From Enterococcus sp. 4G2_DIV0659 (lineage in GTDB: Bacteria > Bacillota > Bacilli > Lactobacillales > Enterococcaceae): a stretch of 64,000 nucleotides of DNA. The DNA is taken from the NCBI RefSeq assembly GCF_002140715.2, contig NZ_NGLE02000001.1, forward strand, positions 2,260,001-2,324,000. The letters are read 5' to 3'. Within the stretch, counting starts at the first letter, position 1, and every line of letters begins with the position of its first letter. Below, piece after piece: positions 11,125-19,964 of the stretch. The position numbers and the translations under genes were made by a program. Under the pieces are notes generated by a model. The model saw only the letters and a program-made list of their open reading frames with translations, did not search any database and was not told the DNA's origin.

Positions 11125-11546
11125 AGCATAGGAAAGCAACAAAAAAAGAATACAACTCTTTAGTAGAAATCTGGAGCAAATCAGTGAAACAAACACATGA
11201 TTTTTTACGAATAGAAGATTTTGAAGCAATCAAACAAGAATTGCCTACGTATTTTCCAAACTTGGATGTTCAACTTTGGTTTGACCAAGAAAAAATGATT
11301 GGTTTTTCTGGAGTTGATGGGAATAAAATAGAAATGCTTTTTTTAGATCCTGCATTTATTGGACAAGGGTACGGTAGACAAATTCTTACTGATTTATTCA
11401 ATGAACAGACTATTCAATTTGTTGATGTGAATGAACAAAATAAATCTGCAAAAGCATTTTATCAAGTAATGGGCTTTACCGTATACGATCGTAGTGAAGT
11501 GGATGAAGCTAGTAGAGCGTATCCAATTTTACACTTAAGAAAATGA
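11121..11546 (+). CDS. GNAT family N-acetyltransferase
   Basis: An acetyltransferase of 141 aa. The acetyl-CoA site is seen as the core IGQGYGRQIL (the Q/RxxGxG/A motif) near residues 82-91, followed by VNEQNKSAKAFYQVMGF, the typical motif B. I chose the ATG at 11121 that overlaps the previous stop (ATGA), with GAGAGGA upstream, rather than the longer reading from 11103. The substrate is unknown. Confidence 0.87.
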   Translation: MKHRKATKKEYNSLVEIWSKSVKQTHDFLRIEDFEAIKQELPTYFPNLDVQLWFDQEKMIGFSGVDGNKIEMLFLDPAFIGQGYGRQILTDLFNEQTIQFVDVNEQNKSAKAFYQVMGFTVYDRSEVDEASRAYPILHLRK

Positions 11547-11549
11547 TCT

Positions 11550-11598
11550 AGGATGAGGTTGGGTTATGACTTGTGAAGTTATGCCCCAATCCCATCCT
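11550..11598. terminator. Long hairpin between convergent genes
   Basis: A 23-base left arm (from AGGATGAGGTTGGG) pairs at 21 positions with the right arm ending CCCCAATCCCATCCT around a GTG loop. It separates convergent genes and likely ends both transcripts, although T-runs are weak. Its right arm shares AGTTATGNNCCAATC with the terminator at 7671. Confidence 0.75.
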
Positions 11599-11642
11599 AA
11601 ATTTGAATAAATAAAAACTTTTGTCTTTTCAATACAGCTAAC

Positions 11643-12218
11643 TTAATTAGCTAAGCTAGTACTTCTTTCAAACATTTTTTGTAAAAAAGCTGCTCGCTGT
11701 TTGTCGCTTCGATTTTTCAATGAAGATAATGAATAATGTTTGACGTTCTTAATACCTGACATATGTAGAACTTGCTTTTTTAAAACAGTGCCGTAATCTT
11801 GCTGGAAAAAGGTTTTATACCATTTTGGCGCATCTTCAGTTGTAATAATCCAAGCAGATGTATTTTTTAAAAGACCAATCGGTAAATGCCCTTTATAATC
11901 GTAAGCAAAGCCTTTACTGAAAACTTTATCAATAAATCCTTTCAAAATTGCCGGCATTCCACCCCACCAAATAGGGAAAATAAAAATGATGTGATCCGCC
12001 CATAAAATCTTTTCACGGTAAATCGCCGTTTCTTCTTCAAATTTCATATTTCGTCTTTTTTTGGTCTCATTGAATACCAATACAGGATCGAAGTTTTCTT
12101 TATATAAATCAATAATATCCACGGTGTTCTTTTGTTTTGTACCTTCTTGAATACTTGTCAAAATAGCATGGGTATATCCTGTTACATTTGGGTATGCATA
12201 GATAATCAACACGTTCAT
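11643..12218 (-). CDS. NAD(P)H dehydrogenase (quinone)-type flavoprotein
   Basis: A flavodoxin-fold oxidoreductase of 191 aa. The N-terminal LIIYAYPNVTGYTHAIL is the FMN phosphate loop region, and FIFPIWWGGMPAILKGFID near residues 78-96 is the hallmark of the NQO1/MdaB/KefF group. It lies 23 bases downstream of the MerR regulator gene in the same direction, so it is probably part of a stress-induced operon, perhaps for electrophiles or quinones. Confidence 0.88.
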   Translation of the reverse strand: MNVLIIYAYPNVTGYTHAILTSIQEGTKQKNTVDIIDLYKENFDPVLVFNETKKRRNMKFEEETAIYREKILWADHIIFIFPIWWGGMPAILKGFIDKVFSKGFAYDYKGHLPIGLLKNTSAWIITTEDAPKWYKTFFQQDYGTVLKKQVLHMSGIKNVKHYSLSSLKNRSDKQRAAFLQKMFERSTSLAN

Positions 12219-12241
12219 TTATACTCACTCCTAAAATAAAT

Positions 12242-12682
12242 TTAATGATGTAAATCTTTAAAGATTGTATCGGTAAACAACAATAATTCAGTTTTCATTT
12301 GTTCGAAGTTGCTCTCGCATTCTTCGTAAGTTTCAGGAATGGGCAAAGAGTTCATTGATTCAATAATCATTTGATAATGGCGGATAGCTGTTTCTAATGA
12401 TAGGATTTTATCTGCCAACAATTTCCGACTACGTTGATCGCATTCTAAAGAAACAGGTTGATCAAATAACTTAAGTAGTTCTTTCATCTCTTTTAAAGAA
12501 AAATGTGCATATTTCATGACCGAAATATATTTTAAACGCGCAAATTCATTTTCACCGTATATACGATAATTATTGATATCTCGTTTTGGAAAAAGTAACT
12601 TCTCTTTTTCATAATATCTAATTGTGTCTTCACTCAAATGAACGCGTTGAGCAATCTCTTTGATTGTCCATGTAGATTCCAT
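12242..12682 (-). CDS. MerR family transcriptional regulator
   Basis: A regulator of 146 aa. The N-terminal winged HTH is WTIKEIAQRVHLSEDTIRYYE, followed by the dimerisation helix. I chose the Met giving MESTWTIKEI at 12682 over a start three codons upstream. No cysteine-pair metal site is evident, so it resembles the electrophile/oxidative-stress MerR branch (AdhR/NmlR-like). The promoter has the 19-base spacer typical of MerR-activated genes, with a perfect palindrome between the boxes, so it probably autoregulates itself and the oxidoreductase. Confidence 0.9.
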   Translation of the reverse strand: MESTWTIKEIAQRVHLSEDTIRYYEKEKLLFPKRDINNYRIYGENEFARLKYISVMKYAHFSLKEMKELLKLFDQPVSLECDQRSRKLLADKILSLETAIRHYQMIIESMNSLPIPETYEECESNFEQMKTELLLFTDTIFKDLHH

Positions 12683-12700
12683 AAATATCACCTCAAAATC

Positions 12701-12731
12701 ATCTTAACATTGGAGTATACTCCAATGTCAA
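12701..12731 (-). promoter_or_regulatory. MerR-type promoter and operator
   Basis: On the minus strand TTGACA (12726-12731) and TAAGAT (12701-12706) are separated by 19 bases. A perfect 22-base palindrome (half site ACATTGGAGTA, 12707-12728) fills the spacer. This is the textbook MerR operator geometry. Confidence 0.92.
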
Positions 12732-12932
12732 TCACAATTTATAGTTAAAATTAGGTGGTAATGATTTTAATCTTTTATGTAAAATAAAAAATAGTTCTTT
12801 TTTTTTATTAAAAAGCTCTGTTTTCCTTGCAAATACTAGGGATTGGCTTGTTTTTTTTGTTTTAAAGTTCAAAAAAAATAGAGATAGGAATGAAAAAAAT
12901 GACAAAAAAACTTCAATTTAATAGCATATTAC

Positions 12933-12962
12933 TTGATATAAGAGATTGAGAGATACTATAAT
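12933..12962 (+). promoter_or_regulatory. Promoter of the unknown gene at 13013
   Basis: TTGATA (12933-12938) and TATAAT (12957-12962) are separated by 18 bases. The rest of the 12732-13012 gap is AT-rich, with no other feature seen apart from a small CAGC/GCTG hairpin near 12973. Confidence 0.7.
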
Positions 12963-13012
12963 GAACATAAGTCAGCGGTTTTAGCTGCTTAGTTATGGGA
13001 GGAGAGAGCATT

Positions 13013-13444
13013 ATGTTTAGTTATACAGATATGATTTTGTCAGTAATGCAACGTGTTGAAGTCTACAATGAGATTTTTAATGCCATTTCTAAGGAAGTAC
13101 AAGAGAACAGCTGTAGCCAAGCCATTAACAGAAGAGGTAAAGATACATATTTATTTTGCCGAAACAATGTTAATCGGTTCTTTGTAGAAGAAGCTAGTTT
13201 TAGAAAAAACTTAGTTCATTATGGCGAAAAAGAAGCAACAAGAATCCTGCTTGAAGGTTTGGATGCTTATAAAGAGGGGATCTATTTTTGGCTTGAAGCG
13301 TTAAACGATAAGTGTGAAGTGATTGATGAAATCAAATATAAACGTGGTTTGAATGGCACTGAAAGTTCATTTAGACTAATCAATCAAGCTTGTAAAGAGG
13401 CTTGTGGCGGCATTCAAAGCGCACATAGCGTGCATAAAATGTAA
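13013..13444 (+). CDS. Unknown protein, 143 aa
   Basis: I do not recognise this family. The reading frame is strongly supported: a good promoter, GGGAGGAGAG before ATG 13013, and a clear downstream terminator. The protein has no signal peptide or membrane segment. It is mixed alpha-helical by eye, with cysteines at CSQA, FCRN, KCEV and ACKEACGG; the CKEACGG spacing could be a metal or redox site but this is not established. It is monocistronic. A reading from an upstream ATG at 12995 would start within the ribosome-binding region and was not chosen. Confidence 0.75.
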   Translation: MFSYTDMILSVMQRVEVYNEIFNAISKEVQENSCSQAINRRGKDTYLFCRNNVNRFFVEEASFRKNLVHYGEKEATRILLEGLDAYKEGIYFWLEALNDKCEVIDEIKYKRGLNGTESSFRLINQACKEACGGIQSAHSVHKM

Positions 13445-13545
13445 ATAATTTAATAAGATAAATACATTGTTTTAACATCGACGTATTTGTTTGTTAAAGA
13501 TGAAATTATTTTTTTATATAAAAAGATGACTACTATTCGCAGTTT

Positions 13546-13592
13546 GGGTATGAGGAAAAAAGTGATGTTTACTTTTTTCTCATACCCTTTTT
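13546..13592. terminator. Terminator between convergent genes
   Basis: GGGTATGAGGAAAAAAGT pairs with ACTTTTTTCTCATACCC, followed by five T on the plus strand. On the minus strand it lies just after the next gene and may act in both directions. Confidence 0.92.
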
Positions 13593-13595
13593 GGC

Positions 13596-13934
13596 CTAAT
13601 TTTGTTTTTTTATAATTATAGCTGCATGAGAGAATTTTTCAATTAAAGCATCTAGTTCTAAATCAATTTCTTGCTCATTTGTAAGATCTCGATGTAAAAA
13701 TTTAGGTGGAGAAGCTAGCATATCAATCAACGTAATACCGATTGTTTTATGTTCATCAAATAAAATTGTAATTTGGGGATGAACAATTGTCTCACCGCAC
13801 GATCCCGCAACTAAATAAGCCATTTCAATCGATTGTTCATCCAGCGTTCGAATTCGATAATACCCAGTGTCAACAAACTTTTTCTCATCGCTAAAGCTGT
13901 GCTTCAATTCTTCTATTTTTTTTCTTCTGTTCAT
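13596..13934 (-). CDS. Unknown small protein, 112 aa
   Basis: I do not recognise the family. The Met giving MNRRKKIEEL at 13934 is preceded by AAGGAG at good spacing, so I chose it over a start 17 codons earlier that has no such site. The protein is soluble, with the conserved-looking blocks GYYRIRTLDEQSIEMAYL and ASPPKFLHRDLTNEQEID. It is monocistronic and convergent with the previous unknown gene. Confidence 0.7.
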   Translation of the reverse strand: MNRRKKIEELKHSFSDEKKFVDTGYYRIRTLDEQSIEMAYLVAGSCGETIVHPQITILFDEHKTIGITLIDMLASPPKFLHRDLTNEQEIDLELDALIEKFSHAAIIIKKQN

Positions 13935-13985
13935 CCCAAGCCTGCTCCTTTTTTTATTTATTATAACATAACTGTATGAATCCAC

Positions 13986-14298
13986 TTATTTAATGATAAA
14001 GAGCCATTTCTCCTGAATGTATTCTATTTATAGAAAGTAAATAAAGAAAATAATATTTGAAAAAAGATATAAAATACACATAATTCTCAAAAATTTATAT
14101 TTTTATTTAAAAATATGATAAATAAAAGACTGGGATTTGGTAGACTTAATAAAAAAAATAGATTAAAATTAATTTTATTCGAATAATATATGGTAAATAT
14201 ATCTAAAAAATATGTTTTTGGTGTAAAAGTGATGTAGATTAGTTTAGAATAATACTTGCAGCTGATAAGCTGATTACTTTATAAAGGGGAACGGCAGC
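13986..14298. other. AT-rich intergenic stretch upstream of the WxL cluster regulator
   Basis: No gene was found. The stretch is very AT-rich. A small hairpin CAGCT gata AGCTG lies near 14260-14273, just upstream of the regulator ribosome-binding site (AAAGGGGAACGG). A TAGAAT box at 14245 could be a -10 element. Confidence 0.5.
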
Positions 14299-14997
14299 AT
14301 GTACAATGTAGGATTTGTTTTGCTTGATGGGGCGGATGAAAAAAAATATGCAGACCTATTAAAAAGTGAGCAACTAAGCATACATCTAAGTAGTAGATAT
14401 GAAAGCGATGATAAAATAGAGAACTATCACGGTATTGTCATCTATGAACAGCATATACAAAATATTGGTGTTATTTGCGAAATGATTATTGATTTAAAGA
14501 AAAAACAGGATATGTTTATTTGGATAATTTCAGAAAGAGCAAACAAAATGAATCACATTGTTTATTTGCGGCTTGGTGCAGATGGTATATTCGACACGGA
14601 GACAGATCCAGAAGAATATAAACTTTTGATGACGAACGCATTTAACAGATATGATCGAACATATTCGGTCATGACAAATAACCTAAAGAAAACAAAAAAG
14701 CCAATGGATTCATCCGATTTGCAATTGCGAGCATGCAACTTTAGCGTTGTCTTAAATGGGAAAGAAATCAATTTGACGAAGTTAGAATTTAAAACGATGG
14801 AATTTTTACAAACGCAGCCAGGAGTTGCTGTTTCATACGAAGAAATTTATAAAAATGTTTGGAAAGATGAAAGTAAGAACAAACAATATCGGGTATCTAA
14901 TTTGATTTTTCATTTAAGACAAAAAATTGAAGAAGATGCCGCACATCCTAGATATATTAGAACTGTTCGTTCAAAAGGATATCAATTGATGTTGTAA
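14299..14997 (+). CDS. Winged-helix regulator with degenerate receiver-like N-terminus
   Basis: A protein of 232 aa. The C-terminal 95 residues form an OmpR/PhoB-type DNA-binding domain (NLTKLEFKTMEFLQTQPG, VSYEEIYKNVW, then the closing IRTVRSKGYQLML). The N-terminal half has the size of a response-regulator receiver but lacks a clear phospho-Asp pocket, so it is probably not controlled by phosphorylation. It is the first gene of surface cluster 1 in the same direction and probably its activator. No histidine kinase gene is nearby, which fits phosphorylation-independent control. Confidence 0.85.
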   Translation: MYNVGFVLLDGADEKKYADLLKSEQLSIHLSSRYESDDKIENYHGIVIYEQHIQNIGVICEMIIDLKKKQDMFIWIISERANKMNHIVYLRLGADGIFDTETDPEEYKLLMTNAFNRYDRTYSVMTNNLKKTKKPMDSSDLQLRACNFSVVLNGKEINLTKLEFKTMEFLQTQPGVAVSYEEIYKNVWKDESKNKQYRVSNLIFHLRQKIEEDAAHPRYIRTVRSKGYQLML

Positions 14998-15328
14998 ATG
15001 TAACTGTTTAATAAACTCTGTCATGGCGGTTGATCTGAACGAGAGTGAGGACGATGACGGTGACAACGAACGAGGAATGTATGTTTTCTCTTTTTCTAGC
15101 CAATTGTTGAACATAAACAAAAATAGAGAAAATCAGTGCCGATTTGTTAACATCCAAAATAGAGAATGGGATTCTCCATGGATTAAAGAACAAATAATCA
15201 GCGCTAATTTTCCCCTGCAATGTGAATGTATCAAAAAATAAAGCGATTGGCAAGAAAAATAGAAATAAATTGTGTGTTCTTTTAAGGCAGACGCACTAAA
15301 AAAATAGCAAGGAAGGAGTTGAAAGAAT
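14998..15328. other. Intergenic stretch between regulator and WxL adhesin gene
   Basis: No gene is supported. Overlapping open frames on both strands (15023-15241 plus, 15008-15253 minus) lack ribosome-binding sites and resemble nothing I know. The base composition of 15020-15080 is richer in G+C than its surroundings. AAGGAAGGAG before 15329 is the ribosome-binding site of the next gene. Confidence 0.5.
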
Positions 15329-18300
15329 ATGAAAATCGGAAAAAAGTCTTATTTTATGTTGATGCTTGTTTTGTTGACAGGTGTTTTTACGGCAATTGTT
15401 TATCGTAATATAACCCCGTTGAAAGCGTCCAATGACATGTATTCTATTAAAATAGGGGTTGAAAATTCAGAAGGGAAAATTCCTGTGACACTGAAAATCA
15501 CTGAAAAAGGATCCGAAGAATTTACTCTTTCTTTTGAAGGATTACATGAAGAAACAACAGATGCTCTTCAAAAAGGTGTTAGCCAAGGAAAAATTACAGT
15601 AAAAGAGACGATGCGTTCAACAGAAAAAATGCTTGTTGTTGATAGTCACAACCAGCCTGTAGAAATTAATTTTTATGTCGAACGATGGGATCAAGCAACG
15701 GAAGGAAAAATTATTTTAAAGAATATGTCAAACAAAGAACTGGCGTCTGATAAAATCAATTTTTCTATGAGTAAGAATTCTGAAGAAACAACTATTTCCC
15801 CTTTTTCAGTTTCTGCAAAACCATTTCTTACAGGTAATTATCCTGGTGATCTTGGGCAACCTGGTCCTACAACTGAAGAAATAGAGCAAGCAAACCAAGC
15901 TGCGAATACTGCGATTGGGTTCAATCCAGAAGTAAATGTAAAATATGTGAGCACTTGGGATGAGCTTCGTACGGCTTATAACGATGCTACTGTTACAAAG
16001 ATTGTCTTAGAAGCAGATATTTCTAACCCTAGCAATCAAGCAATGAATAATCGTAGAACATCAATTGAAATTGACGGAGCAGGTCATCAGTTGCATTTAA
16101 ATGCCAGAAGTTTTGAAATTAATAGTCCCACAGATGGCATTGGATTTTTCCATATTCATGATATGGTTGCGCAACAAAACTTAAACAATGGTCTTTCTTC
16201 TGCTGGTAGGTATGCATTTGTAAACGGTAGCAACGGAACTGCCAATGTTGCTGGTTGGACTTTTAGAACTGGGAATATCACAACAGAGCCTGTAAATGGT
16301 AATCGTGTTGGGCGCTTTATTCGCGCGTATCAATCGATGATCCAAATGTACGGATATATGAATCTAACGACAACGGAAGAAAATTATTATGCTGGCGGGA
16401 TGATTATTGAAGACAAGGCGCAGTGGCGAGGAACGGTTACTTACGCAAATTACTCTGCTGTGTGGTTTGTGGAAAATTCCACGAATACAGCGTCTACCAG
16501 CAAAAGTATGGAATTCACGGTTGGTAAAAACGCATTAGTTTCTTTAAAAAATGAGACAACAGGAGCTTCTTACCCAGCTATTTTTCAACATTATCGTACG
16601 ATGACGATTGGTGAAGGGTCAGTCTATAACTCGAATATGCAAGGAAATTCTGTACGATTTGATGACGCTAGCTCGTCTTTAGTAGTAAAAAAAGATGCAA
16701 CAGTAAACTTGCTTAGTCGTGGTAATGGGTCAGTAATGCAATTTAATGCAAATGATACAGCATTTCAGTTAGAACCTGGCGGGAGCATTTATATTGTTGG
16801 TTCTACGACGAGTCCAATTGTTGATATAACAGGGGGGGCGAATCGAACCTTTACAATGAATTCACCTAAAGGGTTTGATATCCGAAATAAAAATACAGGT
16901 ACAACCAGCAATAGCCCTGCGATTTCTACAGGAAATGTTGCAACGAACGTTGTTACTATCAATGATTCCGACATTGATTTATGGACCTTGAGATCAGAAT
17001 TGATGGGACCGTCTCAGCAAACCTATGCGAAAGTTGAAAAATTTTCAGCAAAGGCAAATGGTGGAGCCGCAAACGTAACAACAACAGAACCTGGCTTAGG
17101 AACCTTTGTTGCGACACAATATCGTCGTATTGCCGGTATGAATGCAAATCCAGAAGTTGAATGGGTTCCTGTAACAGATGCAGATAAGACTTACAAAGCA
17201 AGAGTTAAAATTGGCATGACACCAACCGATAATTTTGATGAAGATGGCAATGTTATTTTACAACCAGTTTACGCAGCCGCTGGACAAGCACAAGTAACGT
17301 ATACAGATACGTATGGAGCAACATATACAGTACCTACAGATAATCAAGGGTATGCGGTAAAAACAGACACGAAATTCAACATTACTAATAAGGAAATAAA
17401 AGCACATGCGATTAGAGGCCCTTGGGTTTCTGACACAGATCCAACTACGACTGTTTTAGATGTCACACCGCCAGAACCAGCCGTAGTTAATGGTGGAAAA
17501 GTGAATAATGGAATGAAGCAATTGCTTGGTAAAGATGCAGAACCAAAGGCAAAAATTTATGTAGAGGTTAACGGTGTCCGTCAAGCAGCGGTAGGGACCG
17601 TGCGTGATGATGGTAGTTGGGCTTACAATTTGCCTAGGTATTTAGATGTCGGTGAAACCGTGCAAATCTTTTTAGAAGATAATGCTGGGAAAATAACAGC
17701 AACACTTGACCCAGTAGCACCACCTACAAATAATGAAAACGGCAATATCAACCCGGTGTCCGGATTAAACTATCGAGATGCAACATTTAAAGCAGCAACA
17801 AAATATATTGTTGAAGATGTGATTCCAGACAACCCATTAATGGAAAAAACAGTTATTTCCACAGGGGGTAAAACGACTCAAGTTGGTGATATCTTAACAT
17901 ACACATTAACAGCTACTAATGGAAAAAATGTGAATCTAGATGCGGTTTGGAAGACAGTGACACTCAAAGATAAGATTCCAGAAGAGTTATCATTTGATCC
18001 TACAACAGCACAAGTCACGATCAATGACGTGCCAGCAGAAGTAAATGAATTTACTTATGAGCCAAATACTCGTTTATTAACAGTAAACGTTGGTGACTTA
18101 AAACCTGGGGAAAAAGCCACTGTAACGTTTAAAACAGAAGTTCAACAAGCAGCTGTTGGTAAAGTGATCAACAATGTTGGTATCGCAACAGGTTTTTCTC
18201 CTAGAGAATCAGGGGAGTTTATAGAAGGTGCTGACGATCCACAACGTGCACATGATATATTTTCAAAAAATGCGAATGTTGATAATCCTGGTGGGAGTGT

Positions 18301-18745
18301 TTTTGGTATTTTAGAACTTGTTTCAGCACCAAAAACAATCAATTTTGGGACAACGAAATTTAACCCCAAAGGAACAAAAATCGATAATCCTTCTTATGAA
18401 GGTGGAGATTTAATTGTGAAAGATGGACGTGCCGTTCAAGAAACGTGGACATTAAATGCTCGCTTAGAAAAAGAATTAGCGAAAGTAGATGATCCGAGTA
18501 CTTTTATACCAAGAGCCATTAGATATGTTCATCAAAAAGATGAGCTAACTCTAATGGGTGCCTCACAACCCATCCTATCACGCAAAAATGATAGCAATGA
18601 ACCCTATAATATTAGTGGCACATGGTCACCAGAAGGCGATGGATTCAAATTAAGCGTGGACGCTGGTCAATCTATAGACGCAGGAAAATATGAAGCTACT
18701 ATCATATGGGAGTTAGTCGCAGGTCCGCCACCGACCAAACCATAA
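15329..18745 (+). CDS. Giant WxL-domain surface adhesin
   Basis: A secreted protein of 1138 aa. An N-terminal hydrophobic segment (about 7-26) acts as signal. A beta-helical, pectate-lyase-like adhesive region follows (about 200-570, many short DNAVS/GGM-type turns), then an Ig-like segment starting at TPPEPAVVNGG (about 710-790) and a DUF11/isopeptide-type segment (TQVGDILTYTLTATNG, about 850-960). The C-terminal WxL domain (about 1000-1138) has ETWTLNARL near 1040 and closes with ATIIWELVAGP. WxL domains bind the cell wall non-covalently. It opens an eight-gene surface operon, and it is the largest protein of the window. Confidence 0.9.
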   Translation: MKIGKKSYFMLMLVLLTGVFTAIVYRNITPLKASNDMYSIKIGVENSEGKIPVTLKITEKGSEEFTLSFEGLHEETTDALQKGVSQGKITVKETMRSTEKMLVVDSHNQPVEINFYVERWDQATEGKIILKNMSNKELASDKINFSMSKNSEETTISPFSVSAKPFLTGNYPGDLGQPGPTTEEIEQANQAANTAIGFNPEVNVKYVSTWDELRTAYNDATVTKIVLEADISNPSNQAMNNRRTSIEIDGAGHQLHLNARSFEINSPTDGIGFFHIHDMVAQQNLNNGLSSAGRYAFVNGSNGTANVAGWTFRTGNITTEPVNGNRVGRFIRAYQSMIQMYGYMNLTTTEENYYAGGMIIEDKAQWRGTVTYANYSAVWFVENSTNTASTSKSMEFTVGKNALVSLKNETTGASYPAIFQHYRTMTIGEGSVYNSNMQGNSVRFDDASSSLVVKKDATVNLLSRGNGSVMQFNANDTAFQLEPGGSIYIVGSTTSPIVDITGGANRTFTMNSPKGFDIRNKNTGTTSNSPAISTGNVATNVVTINDSDIDLWTLRSELMGPSQQTYAKVEKFSAKANGGAANVTTTEPGLGTFVATQYRRIAGMNANPEVEWVPVTDADKTYKARVKIGMTPTDNFDEDGNVILQPVYAAAGQAQVTYTDTYGATYTVPTDNQGYAVKTDTKFNITNKEIKAHAIRGPWVSDTDPTTTVLDVTPPEPAVVNGGKVNNGMKQLLGKDAEPKAKIYVEVNGVRQAAVGTVRDDGSWAYNLPRYLDVGETVQIFLEDNAGKITATLDPVAPPTNNENGNINPVSGLNYRDATFKAATKYIVEDVIPDNPLMEKTVISTGGKTTQVGDILTYTLTATNGKNVNLDAVWKTVTLKDKIPEELSFDPTTAQVTINDVPAEVNEFTYEPNTRLLTVNVGDLKPGEKATVTFKTEVQQAAVGKVINNVGIATGFSPRESGEFIEGADDPQRAHDIFSKNANVDNPGGSVFGILELVSAPKTINFGTTKFNPKGTKIDNPSYEGGDLIVKDGRAVQETWTLNARLEKELAKVDDPSTFIPRAIRYVHQKDELTLMGASQPILSRKNDSNEPYNISGTWSPEGDGFKLSVDAGQSIDAGKYEATIIWELVAGPPPTKP

Positions 18746-18763
18746 CTTTTAGGAGAGAAAAGG

Positions 18764-19123
18764 ATGAATAAAAAACGATTATCTATCTTGCTTATTTTGC
18801 TATCTTCTATTCTAGGTTTGGTGGTAGTGACACAAGTTTCTCTATCTGTGCATGCAGCTGAAAACCAAAATGGAGGACAAGTAGCAACTGAAGGAATCAT
18901 TACATTCTATGAGGATTCAACTGAACCAACAATAGAATCAACAAGCACAGACCCTACTTCCACCAGCCAAACAGAATCAAAAATTGTGAAACCTATAGGA
19001 AGATATCCTTCCACTGGGGAAATGATTAAAGGATCAGTTGGCGTAATTGGAATTGTTCTCATTGTTCTTGCATTGTTTCTTTTCTTTAAGAAATCTAAAA
19101 AGAAACAGGGGGCAGAAAAATGA
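18764..19123 (+). CDS. Small cell-wall-anchored protein with YPSTG sorting signal
   Basis: A protein of 119 aa with a signal peptide (about 1-32), a short Ser/Thr-rich stalk, the sorting motif YPSTGE near residue 81, a membrane segment and the basic tail KKSKKKQ. WxL clusters usually encode such a small LPxTG protein. Here the first two positions read YP instead of LP, which may change sortase choice. Its stop overlaps the next gene as ATGA, so translation is coupled. Confidence 0.87.
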   Translation: MNKKRLSILLILLSSILGLVVVTQVSLSVHAAENQNGGQVATEGIITFYEDSTEPTIESTSTDPTSTSQTESKIVKPIGRYPSTGEMIKGSVGVIGIVLIVLALFLFFKKSKKKQGAEK

Positions 19124-19926
19124 ACAGAAAACCGGTAATGTTAGCTGCCGCTATGCTATTTTTAGTAACGATGGAATCAAAAGACTTGGTGTTTGCAGAG
19201 GAACATTCTGTGACTGGACATGGTGCCGTTGAATATACTGGAGAGTATCCTAAAGAACCAGTTGATCCAGAAAATCCAGAAAAACCAGTTAATCCAGGTC
19301 CAGGAGCCTCAACAGATGGAGAACTTAGATTTGATTTTGCACCGACCTTAAATTTTGGCAAAAATAAGATTACGGAAGCAAATCGTAATTTCTATGTTAA
19401 CGCTCAATTGTTCCACAATGGACCTAGTGCTAGAGGAAACTTTTTACAAATCACGGATTCTAGAGCGGAGCGCTCTGGTTGGACACTCCAAGTTCGTCAG
19501 GAATACCAATTTAAAAACGATGTGATTCAAGAAGAGAAGGAAAAAGAATTGAGAGGCGCTGTCTTATCTTTTGATAAAGCTTGGGCAAATTCTGCTTACA
19601 CGCAAGAAAAAGCCCCTCAACTCAGTAAAGATATTATTCAATTAAATGCACAAGAAATAACATTTCCTGTAGCGTCTGCTGATCAAGGACAAGGAAAAGG
19701 GTCTTGGATTATTTCGTTCGGAGCATCTGATGAAAATAAACATGAACAGACACCAACTCTTTTTCCAAAAGTAGACGAAAAAAATCAGCCGATTTTAGAC
19801 GAACAGTTTGAAAATCAGCAAGTCTACGGAAATAAAGCCATTTTTCTATCTGTGCCGGATACAGTCACTATCCATCCAGTACAGTATCAAACCGAGTTAA
19901 CTTGGATATTAGCTGAGTTACCTTAA
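19120..19926 (+). CDS. WxL-domain surface protein
   Basis: A protein of 268 aa with a signal peptide (about 1-27), a proline-rich linker (EPVDPENPEKPVNPGPG) and a full WxL domain: the first motif is SGWTLQVRQEYQF near residue 118, the second is LTWILAELP at the C-terminus. It attaches to the wall non-covalently. It overlaps the gene before by ATGA and is followed by a paralogue (19965-20783) with the same layout but degenerate motifs. Confidence 0.92.
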   Translation: MNRKPVMLAAAMLFLVTMESKDLVFAEEHSVTGHGAVEYTGEYPKEPVDPENPEKPVNPGPGASTDGELRFDFAPTLNFGKNKITEANRNFYVNAQLFHNGPSARGNFLQITDSRAERSGWTLQVRQEYQFKNDVIQEEKEKELRGAVLSFDKAWANSAYTQEKAPQLSKDIIQLNAQEITFPVASADQGQGKGSWIISFGASDENKHEQTPTLFPKVDEKNQPILDEQFENQQVYGNKAIFLSVPDTVTIHPVQYQTELTWILAELP

Positions 19927-19964
19927 CACACAAACACACACATAAAAACTAGGAGGAAACACAC

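Noticed and set aside
15008..15253. Open frames of 72 and 81 codons on both strands in the gap before the giant adhesin
   Set aside because: No ribosome-binding site, no recognisable domains and they overlap each other; kept only as an intergenic note.
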